Source: an uncultured Lachnospiraceae bacterium
GTDB lineage: Bacteria; Bacillota; Clostridia; Lachnospirales; Lachnospiraceae
Length of the DNA: 42,344 nucleotides
Assembly: GCA_902761225.1 (NCBI GenBank)
Contig: CACWJQ010000020.1
Coordinates: forward strand, 1 to 42,344
Direction of reading: 5' to 3'
Part shown: positions 32,013-40,210 of the stretch, in pieces
Layout of the letters: each line of letters opens with the position of its first letter
How positions within the stretch are numbered: the first letter of the stretch is position 1
Notes under the pieces: model-generated
Database searches by the model: none
Told to the model about the DNA's origin: nothing
The model's input: only the letters and a program-made list of their open reading frames with translations
Program-made: the position numbers and the translations under genes

Positions 32013-32921
32013 ATGGTTGATGTAACACTGCTTGGCACGGGAGGAATGATGCCGCTCCCATACAGATGGCTGACTTCACTTATGGTCAGATATAACGGCA
32101 GTTCTCTTCTGATCGACTGCGGTGAGGGAACACAGATCGCCATGAGGGAGAGGGGCTGGAGTCCCAATCCCATAGACGTTATCTGCTTTACCCATTATCA
32201 CGCCGATCACATAAGCGGTCTTCCCGGGCTTCTCCTGGATATGGCCAATTCCGACAGGACTGCTCCCGTTACCATAATAGGCCCAAGAGGACTTGAGAGA
32301 GTGGTATCCGGACTGAGGGTAATAGCACCGGAGCTTCCGTTTGAAGTGGTCCTTAAGGAGTTTTCCGGAAATGAAGAAACCTTTGAAATGTTCGGATACA
32401 GACTTAAGGCTTTCAGGGTAAATCACAGCATCACATGCTATGGATATACCTTTGAGATAGACAGGGCAGGACGTTTTGATAAGACCGCTGCAGAGCAGAA
32501 GAATATTCCTCTTCAGTTCTGGAGCAGGCTTCAAAAGGGAGAAATCATAACGGACGGCGATGTGACATATGAACCGTCGATGGTTATGGGCCCTGACAGA
32601 AAAGGCATCAAGATAATCTACTGTACTGATACGAGACCTGTTCCCGTTATCACAGAAAATGCAGCCGGAAGTGACCTGTGCATTCTTGAGGGAATGTATG
32701 GAGATGAGGAAGAGGCTGCCAAGGCGCTTAAGAAGAAGCATATGACAATGCAGGAGGCTGCACAGATTGCGGCTGATGCGGATGTGGCAGAGCTGTGGCT
32801 CACACATTTTTCACCTTCCATGGGAAGGGCGGACAGATATGCCAATGCCGTTAAGAACATATTTCCAAGAACGGTCATACCTAAGGATGGGGAGACCATG
32901 GAACTGAACTTTGAAGAATGA
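32013..32921 (+). CDS. rnz: Ribonuclease Z (MBL-fold tRNA 3' processing endonuclease)
   Basis: A 302-residue metallo-beta-lactamase-fold nuclease. The zinc motif HYHADH (61-66) follows LLIDCGEGTQIAMRERGW and VICFTHYH. Further ligands lie in FRVNHSITCYGYTFE and near YCTDTRPV and LTHFSP. RNase Z removes the 3' trailer of tRNA precursors. This suits its place among tRNA-modification genes, and the serine tRNA at 41981-42066 has no encoded CCA. The separation from rimI is 31 bases. A looser role of MBL enzymes cannot be excluded, but the motif order is that of RNase Z/BN. Confidence 0.88.
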   Translation: MVDVTLLGTGGMMPLPYRWLTSLMVRYNGSSLLIDCGEGTQIAMRERGWSPNPIDVICFTHYHADHISGLPGLLLDMANSDRTAPVTIIGPRGLERVVSGLRVIAPELPFEVVLKEFSGNEETFEMFGYRLKAFRVNHSITCYGYTFEIDRAGRFDKTAAEQKNIPLQFWSRLQKGEIITDGDVTYEPSMVMGPDRKGIKIIYCTDTRPVPVITENAAGSDLCILEGMYGDEEEAAKALKKKHMTMQEAAQIAADADVAELWLTHFSPSMGRADRYANAVKNIFPRTVIPKDGETMELNFEE

Positions 32922-32956
32922 TAGTTTATGATCGCTGATCACCAGGGAAGGAACCC

Positions 32957-33577
32957 ATGAAGCCCGGACAAATCAGAGCGACAATCATAATATTGATCCT
33001 TGTATTCGGAATGGTGGGGTATTACTCATACCTGACCGGAAGGGCAAGGGATGTAGTCAGGGAGCCTGAGATGACACCTGTCGAAAAGGTGCTGTCCAGA
33101 AATCTTTCCGGCGACTATCCGCCGACTCCCAAAGAGGTGATGAAGTACTACAACGACATCATGCTCTGTTATTACCAGGATGATGTTACGGATGAGGAGA
33201 TAGATTCTCTTGGCATCAGGGCAAGGGAACTGTTCGACCCCGATCTTCAGGCGATCAATGAAGTCGGAACATATCTGGTAAGGCTCCATTCGGATATCAG
33301 TGAGTATAAGGAAGCCGGACGCAAGATCACTAATCCGTCGGTGGCGTCTTCCGCCAATGTGGATTATTACGATCGTGACGGATTCCACTTTGCAAGGCTT
33401 CTGTGTACATATAACATCAGCGAAGGCGGAAACAGTTATACCTTACGTCTTGTATATCTGCTGAGAAAGGATCCTGCCGACAAGAGATGGAAGATCTACG
33501 GATGGGATCTTTTGGAGAACGTCGATCTTACGGGTGAAGGAGCATCGGACCATGCCGAAGAGGCACAGGTCAAATGA
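32957..33577 (+). CDS. Membrane-anchored protein of unknown function (possibly DUF6715 family)
   Basis: A 206-residue protein with one N-terminal membrane helix (about 8-27, ATIIILILVFGMVGYYSYL) and an extracytoplasmic domain that begins EPEMTPVEKVLSRNL. It is rich in Tyr/Asp and contains TPKEVMKYYNDIMLCYY and RLVYLLRKDPADKRWKIYGW, a pattern like small mixed alpha/beta (NTF2-like) domains. It resembles Lachnospiraceae proteins listed as DUF6715, but I am not sure of the family number. It sits between rnz and tsaD (10-base gap to tsaD), so it is co-transcribed with them. AGGGAAGG lies about eight bases before the ATG. Confidence 0.65.
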   Translation: MKPGQIRATIIILILVFGMVGYYSYLTGRARDVVREPEMTPVEKVLSRNLSGDYPPTPKEVMKYYNDIMLCYYQDDVTDEEIDSLGIRARELFDPDLQAINEVGTYLVRLHSDISEYKEAGRKITNPSVASSANVDYYDRDGFHFARLLCTYNISEGGNSYTLRLVYLLRKDPADKRWKIYGWDLLENVDLTGEGASDHAEEAQVK

Positions 33578-33587
33578 TTAATAAGTC

Positions 33588-34652
33588 ATGAGTATTGATT
33601 TTTCTGAAAATAAGGATCTTCTGGTCCTGGGAATAGAGAGCTCCTGTGATGAGACTGCGGCCTCTGTTATCAGGGGATGCAGGGAGGTTCTGTCGAATGT
33701 CATTTATTCGCAGATAGATCTGCATACCATATACGGAGGTGTCGTTCCGGAGATCGCATCAAGGGGGCATATAGAGAAGATAAACACAGTAGTGAAGCAG
33801 GCTCTGTCGGAAGCAGGTAAGGAGCTCGGGGATATGGATGCCATCGCAGTGACGTACGGCCCGGGACTGGTGGGAGCTCTGCTTGTGGGAGTGGCTCATG
33901 CCAAGGCCCTTGGATGGGCAGCAGGCGTACCTGTTGTGGGTGTCAACCATATAGAGGGACATATCTGCGCGAACTTCATAGATAATCCTGTGCTGGAACC
34001 TCCATTCATGTGTCTTGTGGCATCCGGAGGACATTCACATCTTGTTAATGTTAAGGATTACGGAGAATATGAGATCATCGCAAGGACCAGGGATGATGCC
34101 GCAGGCGAAGCCTTTGACAAGGTTGCAAGAGCGATAGGACTTGGATATCCCGGCGGCCCCAAGATAGACAGGGAAGCCCTCAAGGGTGATCCTGATGCGA
34201 TAGAATTTCCCAGAGCAAGAGTCAGGGAGAATGAATATGACTTTTCATTCAGCGGTCTTAAGTCGGCTGTTCTTAACTATCTCAACTCCTGCAGGATGAA
34301 GGGGGAGGAGATAAACACGGCTGATGTTGCCGCTTCATTCCAGAAGGCGGTGGTGGACACACTTGTCGGACACAGCATGCAGGCTGCAAGTGACAGAGGT
34401 GTCAGAAAGTTCGCCATAGCCGGAGGCGTTGCATCCAATACCTCTCTCAGAAAAGCACTGGAGGAAGAATGTGCAAAGCGCGGTATGGAATTTTTCAGAC
34501 CGCAGCCGGTATATTGTACAGACAACGGAGCAATGATAGGTGTTGCGGGATCTTATGAGTATCTGCTCGGATACAGGAGCGGTCTGGATCTTAATGCGGT
34601 GCCGAATCTTGCCATCGGTGACAGGAAGGGTGTCTTTAAGGATGAAGCGTAA
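33588..34652 (+). CDS. tsaD: tRNA N6-threonylcarbamoyladenosine transferase TsaD
   Basis: A 354-residue ASKHA enzyme that transfers threonylcarbamoyl from TC-AMP to A37 of tRNA. Signatures: [16 protein letters not shown] at the N-terminus, [17 protein letters not shown], the metal-binding NHIEGH (H121, H125), [14 protein letters not shown], and the C-terminal [14 protein letters not shown] with [12 protein letters not shown]. Length is normal. The stop overlaps ispD by 11 bases. With tsaE and tsaB upstream it forms the TsaBDE set. Confidence 0.96.
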   Translation: MSIDFSENKDLLVLGIESSCDETAASVIRGCREVLSNVIYSQIDLHTIYGGVVPEIASRGHIEKINTVVKQALSEAGKELGDMDAIAVTYGPGLVGALLVGVAHAKALGWAAGVPVVGVNHIEGHICANFIDNPVLEPPFMCLVASGGHSHLVNVKDYGEYEIIARTRDDAAGEAFDKVARAIGLGYPGGPKIDREALKGDPDAIEFPRARVRENEYDFSFSGLKSAVLNYLNSCRMKGEEINTADVAASFQKAVVDTLVGHSMQAASDRGVRKFAIAGGVASNTSLRKALEEECAKRGMEFFRPQPVYCTDNGAMIGVAGSYEYLLGYRSGLDLNAVPNLAIGDRKGVFKDEA

Positions 34653-35414
34653 AAGGAACGCCCTTATCCTTCTGGCCGGAGGAAGAGGGAGCAGAATGGG
34701 ATCCGATATCCCGAAACAGTTCATGATGCTCGGCGGAATGCCGTTGATCAGACATTCTCTGGAGACTGTACAGAGTTCGGCTCTGATCGATGAATGCATT
34801 CTGGTATCGGGGAAGGAAGATATTCCGGCAATAAGGGACATCGTGGACAGAGGCGGTTACGACAAGGTATCCCTGATAGTTCCGGGAGGAGCTGAGAGGT
34901 ATCTGTCTGTTGTGAACGGCTGTGAAGCACTGATCGAGAAGTATGAAGGCTGTGAAGCCTTTGAAGGGATGCCGGAGATCATACTCGTTCATGACGGAGC
35001 CAGGCCCTTTGTTGACGATGGTATTATAAGCAGATGCCTTGAAGGGGTAAGGGTGACCGGCGGGTGTGTAGCGGCTGTACCCAGTAAGGACACTGTGAAG
35101 ATTGCTGATAAAGACGGTATTGTTACGGATGAGCCTGTGAGGAGCAGTGTGTGGTGCATGCAGACACCCCAGGTATTTGCTCTTCCTGTGATAAGGGCAG
35201 CGTGCGAAGCTGTCAGGAATGCCGGATGCAGTGATGATCCGGAAATGAAGACTGCGCTCTCCGGTATAACGGATGACGCAAGGATGGTTAGTCTATTTAC
35301 CGACACGAAGATAAAACTGGTCATGGGAAGTTATGAGAATAAAAAATTACTACTCCCGAAGACATTACAGTCGCGGAGAAAATACTGGAGGCTAAAATTG
35401 GACATATCTCTTAA
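34642..35414 (+). CDS. ispD: 2-C-methyl-D-erythritol 4-phosphate cytidylyltransferase, with apparent one-base frameshift near the 3' end
   Basis: IspD makes CDP-methylerythritol in the MEP isoprenoid pathway. The N-terminal NTP-binding motif [28 protein letters not shown] and the TPQVF segment are clear. The frame from 34642 is intact to GSYEN (35340). It then runs through an A6 tract (35341-35346) into nonsense and onward, without a stop, into tex. Shifting by one base at this tract restores the family ending [19 protein letters not shown] with its own stop TAA at 35412-35414. One more A would make a normal gene of about 257 residues. The coordinates given assume that restored end. Possibilities are a sequencing error, a recent mutation, or slippage at A6. 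The start lies inside the tsaD end, with GGAAGG about 11 bases upstream. Confidence 0.85.
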
Positions 35415-37782
35415 GATCGCAGAAGAATTACAGATCAAAAGATCACAGGTCGATGCTGCGGTCGGCCTTATCGATGAAGGAAACACAATCCCCTTTATCG
35501 CAAGATACAGAAAGGAAGTTACCGGATCGCTCAATGATGAACAGCTCAGAACTCTTCATGAGAGACTTGTATATCTGAGGAACCTCGAAGAAAAGAAAGC
35601 ATCCTATATAGCATCCATTGATGAACAGGGCAAACTCACCGACGAACTTAAGGCTAAGATAGAAGCTGCCGAAAAGCTTGTTACACTTGAAGACCTCTAC
35701 AGACCCTACAAGCAGAAGAAAAAGACCAGAGCATCAGCCGCAAAGGCAAGAGGACTCGAACCTTTGGCAGAATATATTCTTCTTCAGAACGCAGGATCAC
35801 CTGTTGAGGATGAAGCTGCAAAATATGTCACCGGTGTCATAAAACCTGAGAATGATACCAAGGAAGCTGCGGTCAAAGCCTCCGAGAAGGAAGTTCCTGA
35901 TGCCGCTGCGGCAATCGCCGGAGCATGCGATATCATTGCTGAAAGGATCTCCGATGATGCGGAGAACAGAAGCTTTATAAGAGAACTGACCGTATCTGAG
36001 GGACTGATCGTATCAACAGCCAAGGATCCCCAGGCAGATTCGGTTTATACCAACTACTATGACTACTCTGAGCCTGTGAGCAAGGTTGCGGGGCACAGAG
36101 TATTGGCACTTAACAGGGGCGAGGCTGAGAAGGTTCTGTCCGTTTCGGTACAGGCACCTGCAGAGAACGCTGTCGGATATCTCGAAAAGAAGATCATCAC
36201 ATCCGACAATCCCTACACAACACCTCTTCTTAAGAATACCATCAGGGATGCATATGACAGACTGATCGCACCTGCGGTCGAGAGGGATATAAGAAGTGAT
36301 CTGACATCGAGAGCGGAGGACGGAGCTATCGATGTATTCGGCAAGAACTTAAAGCAGCTGCTCATGCAGCCTCCCATCGCCGGATGTACCGTACTTGGAT
36401 GGGACCCTGCATTCAGGACAGGCTGCAAGCTTGCAGTTGTGGATCCTACCGGCAAGGTACTTGACACCATCGTCATCTATCCCACCGAACCTCAGAACAA
36501 GGTAGAAGAATCCAAGAAGATAGTTAAGGCTCTTATAAAGAAGTACGGCATCAATCTGATCTCCGTTGGTAACGGTACGGCATCCAGAGAATCTGAAGCG
36601 ATAATAGCTGAGATGATCAGTGAGATCCCTGAAGCTCATGTGCAGTACGTTATAACCAACGAAGCGGGAGCGTCTGTATATTCTGCCAGTGCACTTGCCA
36701 CTGAGGAGTTCCCTAACTTTGATGTGGGACAGAGAAGTGCCACATCAATAGCAAGGAGAGTACAGGATCCTCTTGCTGAGCTTGTTAAGATAGATCCCCA
36801 GTCCATAGGAGTCGGACAGTATCAGCATGACTGTGACCAGAAGAAACTTTCAGAGACTCTGGGCGGTGTGGTGGAGGATGCCGTTAACAGCGTCGGCGTG
36901 GATCTTAATACGGCGTCTGCAGCTCTTCTTAAGTATGTATCCGGTGTATCCGCAGCGCTTGCCAAGAACATAGTTGCATACAGGGAAGAAAACGGAAGAT
37001 TCGAATCCAGGGCACAGCTTAAGAAGGTTCCGAAGCTTGGACCCAAGGCTTTCGAGCAGTGTGCGGGCTTCCTCAGGATAAACGGAGGAAAGGATCCCCT
37101 CGATCAGACTTCGGTACACCCGGAGAGCTACGATGCTGCAAGAAAGCTTCTTGATAAGATGGGCTGTGAGATAAGGGATGAGAAGGCTATCAAGGCATAT
37201 GAGATGACTGCGGATAAAGTGAAGCTTTCCGAAGAACTCGGTATCGGAGAGATCACTCTTACGGACATATTCCACGAACTTGAAAAGCCCGGAAGGGATC
37301 CCAGAGAGGATATGCCCAAGCCCGTACTCAGAAGTGATGTTCTGGATATCAAGGATCTTAAGCCCGGAATGGTGCTGAAGGGTACCGTAAGAAATGTCAT
37401 CGACTTCGGTGCGTTTGTTGATATCGGAGTCCATCAGGACGGACTGGTACATATCTCGAGAATGACCGACCGCTATATCAAGCATCCTCTCGAGGTTGTT
37501 TCCGTCGGAGATATAGTTGAAGTTAAGGTTGTCGATGTGGATGTGGCAAAGCAGAGGATCTCGCTTTCCATGCGACTTGATGACGACGGAAGCGGAGAGA
37601 AGAAGACTCCCGGTGCAGGTGTTCCGGCAAAGGATAAGCCCATGCGCAGAGATGACAGACCCCGCAGGGACAATAATGACAGGCAGGGAAGAAACGGTAA
37701 CAGATCCGCAGGCTCCGGAGCAAAGGAAGAGTTTGCACCCGGAACCATCGGATATATTCTTGCTCACCAGAAAAAGAGATGA
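35398..37782 (+). CDS. tex: Tex-family RNA-binding protein (S1 domain)
   Basis: A 794-residue protein starting at TTG (35398), where GGAGG lies six bases upstream and the sequence becomes Tex-like at [20 protein letters not shown]. Domain order: N-terminal helical region with FIARYRKEVTGSL, YqgF/RNase H-like domain with LGWDPAFRTGCKLAVVDPTG, helix-hairpin-helix domain with VGVDLNTASAALLKYVSG, and a C-terminal S1 domain with GTVRNVIDFGAFVDIG and DGLVHISRM. A basic Arg/Asp/Asn/Gly-rich tail follows (about residues 735-780), an addition to the usual ~720-residue family length. Tex binds nucleic acid and affects transcription and RNA turnover. As sequenced, the frame is open upstream into ispD; I treat that as a consequence of the ispD frameshift. 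Confidence 0.92.
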   Translation: MDISLKIAEELQIKRSQVDAAVGLIDEGNTIPFIARYRKEVTGSLNDEQLRTLHERLVYLRNLEEKKASYIASIDEQGKLTDELKAKIEAAEKLVTLEDLYRPYKQKKKTRASAAKARGLEPLAEYILLQNAGSPVEDEAAKYVTGVIKPENDTKEAAVKASEKEVPDAAAAIAGACDIIAERISDDAENRSFIRELTVSEGLIVSTAKDPQADSVYTNYYDYSEPVSKVAGHRVLALNRGEAEKVLSVSVQAPAENAVGYLEKKIITSDNPYTTPLLKNTIRDAYDRLIAPAVERDIRSDLTSRAEDGAIDVFGKNLKQLLMQPPIAGCTVLGWDPAFRTGCKLAVVDPTGKVLDTIVIYPTEPQNKVEESKKIVKALIKKYGINLISVGNGTASRESEAIIAEMISEIPEAHVQYVITNEAGASVYSASALATEEFPNFDVGQRSATSIARRVQDPLAELVKIDPQSIGVGQYQHDCDQKKLSETLGGVVEDAVNSVGVDLNTASAALLKYVSGVSAALAKNIVAYREENGRFESRAQLKKVPKLGPKAFEQCAGFLRINGGKDPLDQTSVHPESYDAARKLLDKMGCEIRDEKAIKAYEMTADKVKLSEELGIGEITLTDIFHELEKPGRDPREDMPKPVLRSDVLDIKDLKPGMVLKGTVRNVIDFGAFVDIGVHQDGLVHISRMTDRYIKHPLEVVSVGDIVEVKVVDVDVAKQRISLSMRLDDDGSGEKKTPGAGVPAKDKPMRRDDRPRRDNNDRQGRNGNRSAGSGAKEEFAPGTIGYILAHQKKR

Positions 37783-37808
37783 TCTTAATATTTTAACGGA
37801 AGTGCGAT

Positions 37809-38966
37809 ATGAAGAAGCTTAAGGAATTACTCGAAAAAAACTGGTTTGCTTATACATTTGCCGCATGTGTCGGAGTCGTGCTGTATGTGCTCCTGACACA
37901 TATGACAGGCATAGGTAATTTTTTCTCGGCGTTCAGGGATGTGATTTCTCCGGTGATATGCGGAGCTGTGATGGCATATCTTATGAATCCTCTGTGCAAT
38001 TATTTTGAGAGGAAGCTTTTTCATAAGGTAAAAAAGGACAAGCTCAGACATTCCCTTGCGGTCATTACAACGGTTGTGCTGGTCCTGATCGCCATAGCAC
38101 TTTTGTTTATCGCGCTTGTACCTTCGCTGGTACAGAGTGCGTCCCTGCTGTTTTCAAATGTGCCTACCTATCTTGATAATCTCGAGAGTAATCTTGATAA
38201 GATGTCGTTGACACTTGAAAAGTTCGGAATTGATACGAATCAGATCGAGTCCACCATTGATAAGTCACTTTCGGATCTGTTTAAGGTCATACCGGAGAAC
38301 ATCGGTACCATCCTCAGTACTTCCGTGAGTGTGGGAAGCAGTCTTTTCAATCTGGTGATAGGCTTTATCCTTGCCATCTATTTCCTGTCCGGCAAGGAGG
38401 GATTCAGATCGGGATTCCGTCGTATGCGTCATGCCTTTATGACTGACAGAGCGTATAAGACACATACTGCATTTTGGAAAAAGTGTCACGAGATACTTAT
38501 AAGGTATATCGGATTTGATATGCTGGACGGTATTATTGTGGGAGTGATAAATGCCATTTTCATGGTTATAGCAAGGATGCCTTATGTATCTCTGATATCG
38601 GTTGTTGTGGGTGTCACAAATCTTGTTCCCACATTCGGACCTGTTATCGGTGCGGTCATAGGAGCCTTTATCCTTGTGCTGGTCAATCCCATGCAGGCAC
38701 TTATATTCCTGATATTCACAATGGTGCTCCAGCTTATTGACGGATATATCCTCAAGCCCAAAATGTTTGGAGGTTCACTCGGGGTACCCGCTGCGTGGAT
38801 CCTTATATCCATTGTGGTAGGCGGCAAGCTTTTCGGTATCCCCGGCATTGTTCTCGGCATTCCCTTTGCTGCCATTATCTCTTTTGTGTATGAGGAACTG
38901 GTGATGCCGATGCTGCTTAAGCATAAAGCAAAGCGGGAGCAGCGGGAGCTGGAAGAGAAGGAATGA
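37809..38966 (+). CDS. AI-2E-family permease
   Basis: A 385-residue membrane protein of the AI-2E (PerM/YtvI/TqsA) family. It has two N-terminal helices, the conserved VICGAVMAYLMNPLCNYFE, a third helix, a long soluble stretch (about 110-185) with coiled-coil-like heptads, and then the C-terminal helices with GFDMLDGIIVGVINAI, VTNLVPTFGPVIGAVIGA and PKMFGGSLGVPAAW. Members carry sodium/proton exchange or autoinducer-2 export activity in different species, so the substrate here is unknown. The C-terminal tail is very charged (KAKREQRELEEKE). It follows tex by 26 bases and precedes the acyltransferase by six, so it belongs to the same run. Confidence 0.88.
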   Translation: MKKLKELLEKNWFAYTFAACVGVVLYVLLTHMTGIGNFFSAFRDVISPVICGAVMAYLMNPLCNYFERKLFHKVKKDKLRHSLAVITTVVLVLIAIALLFIALVPSLVQSASLLFSNVPTYLDNLESNLDKMSLTLEKFGIDTNQIESTIDKSLSDLFKVIPENIGTILSTSVSVGSSLFNLVIGFILAIYFLSGKEGFRSGFRRMRHAFMTDRAYKTHTAFWKKCHEILIRYIGFDMLDGIIVGVINAIFMVIARMPYVSLISVVVGVTNLVPTFGPVIGAVIGAFILVLVNPMQALIFLIFTMVLQLIDGYILKPKMFGGSLGVPAAWILISIVVGGKLFGIPGIVLGIPFAAIISFVYEELVMPMLLKHKAKREQRELEEKE

Positions 38967-38972
38967 TATAGT

Positions 38973-40148
38973 ATGGTGCTGTTTGTATATCCTCTGCTCA
39001 TATTGATGGTATGGCGCGGAAGCAGGATGTATATGGGTGGCGTGTGGAACGAGGATGCCTTTTCCCTTGAGCAGATGAAAGCTGTCCAGGGTTTTACGGC
39101 TGTGTGCATAATGCTTCACCATATAGGCCAGCAGACATGCGCACCGTGGCTGGATCCGGAGATCATTTCTCCGGGACTTGAAGTCTTCGTTCCCATCGGG
39201 TTCTACATGGTGGGGATCTTTCTGTTCTGCTCGGGATATGGTCTTTATGTAAGCTATAAGAACAAGAAGGATTATCTTAACGGATTTATCGTACGCAGGA
39301 TACTTCCCGTTGTCTTCTCGGGATATGTCGTGACATTGATCTTTCTGATCGTCAGGATATTGCTGGGCGAGGATATGGGCGGCGGCAGACTTTTCTGGTA
39401 TCTGAGCTGCGCTAAGCTCTGTAACCCGAATGGCTGGTTTGTGCTGATAATTCCGATATTTTACTTAGCGTTTTATCTTGCATTCCGCTTCTGCAAAAAG
39501 GAAAGGAATGCGGTATTGGCAGTCCTTGCATTCACTGTTTTCTATCAGCTGCTCGGAACGTCGATAGATCACAATGACTGGTGGATGAGAGGAGAGTGGT
39601 GGTACAATTCCATTCACTTTTTTGTCATAGGGATAATCTTTGCACGCCATAAAGACCGGATCACGGAACATTTGAAGAAACATTTTGTACTGTATCTGAT
39701 CCTGTCATTTGTACTGATATTTGTGCTGTACGGAGTGAGCGAGCTCTGCAGAAATGTCATATCATACTATGGAGAAAACTGGGGGGATCCCCACACCATA
39801 CTCAGAAGAAGGATCACACTGTTTTCGGAAATGTGCGCTTCCTTTGCCTTTGTGTTTTTTGTGTTCCACCTTGGACTGAAGGTGAAGATCGGCAACAGAT
39901 TTCTGAAGTTCATGGGCAGTCTGACTCTTGAATTTTACCTGATACACGGATTGTATGTGGGACTTTTCGGAAGGTCTTTTGACGGACTTAAAAGCCTTTA
40001 TCACATAGATAATGTGTTTGTTTATGTGATCGTTGTCTTTGCACTTGGCGTGCCGAGCGCATTTGTTCTGAGCAGGCTCAGGATGCTTGTTTTCGGAAAG
40101 AGAAGCTTTGCACGGGAGCATCCGGAACATAAGAGATTACAGAAGTGA
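38973..40148 (+). CDS. Membrane-bound acyltransferase-3 family protein (OafA/YrhL-like)
   Basis: A 391-residue polytopic protein with about ten membrane helices. The first loop carries FTAVCIMLHHIGQQ (the conserved HH pair near 46-47 of this family). YMVGIFLFCSGYGLYVSYK, FIVRRILPVVFSGYV and FMGSLTLEFYLIHGLYVGLF near the C-terminus are further hallmarks. Family members O-acylate cell-surface sugars or other extracytoplasmic substrates. There is no linked glycan cluster here to point to the acceptor. AAGGA lies 10 bases before the ATG, and the gap to the AI-2E-type gene is six bases. Confidence 0.82.
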   Translation: MVLFVYPLLILMVWRGSRMYMGGVWNEDAFSLEQMKAVQGFTAVCIMLHHIGQQTCAPWLDPEIISPGLEVFVPIGFYMVGIFLFCSGYGLYVSYKNKKDYLNGFIVRRILPVVFSGYVVTLIFLIVRILLGEDMGGGRLFWYLSCAKLCNPNGWFVLIIPIFYLAFYLAFRFCKKERNAVLAVLAFTVFYQLLGTSIDHNDWWMRGEWWYNSIHFFVIGIIFARHKDRITEHLKKHFVLYLILSFVLIFVLYGVSELCRNVISYYGENWGDPHTILRRRITLFSEMCASFAFVFFVFHLGLKVKIGNRFLKFMGSLTLEFYLIHGLYVGLFGRSFDGLKSLYHIDNVFVYVIVVFALGVPSAFVLSRLRMLVFGKRSFAREHPEHKRLQK

Positions 40149-40210
40149 TCACGCGGCACGCTGTAAGTGAACTCATTGTTCAGGGTGTAAATAGATAGAA
40201 GGATATAGAG

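Noticed and set aside
36850-37767. 305-codon minus-strand frame
   Set aside because: Antisense to the tex C-terminal half; no recognisable domain.
34540-37782. A genuine 1080-residue IspD-Tex fusion protein
   Set aside because: The family IspD ending with its own stop is present in the next frame and tex has its own ribosome binding site and start, so a frameshift or sequence error in the A6 tract explains the open frame better.
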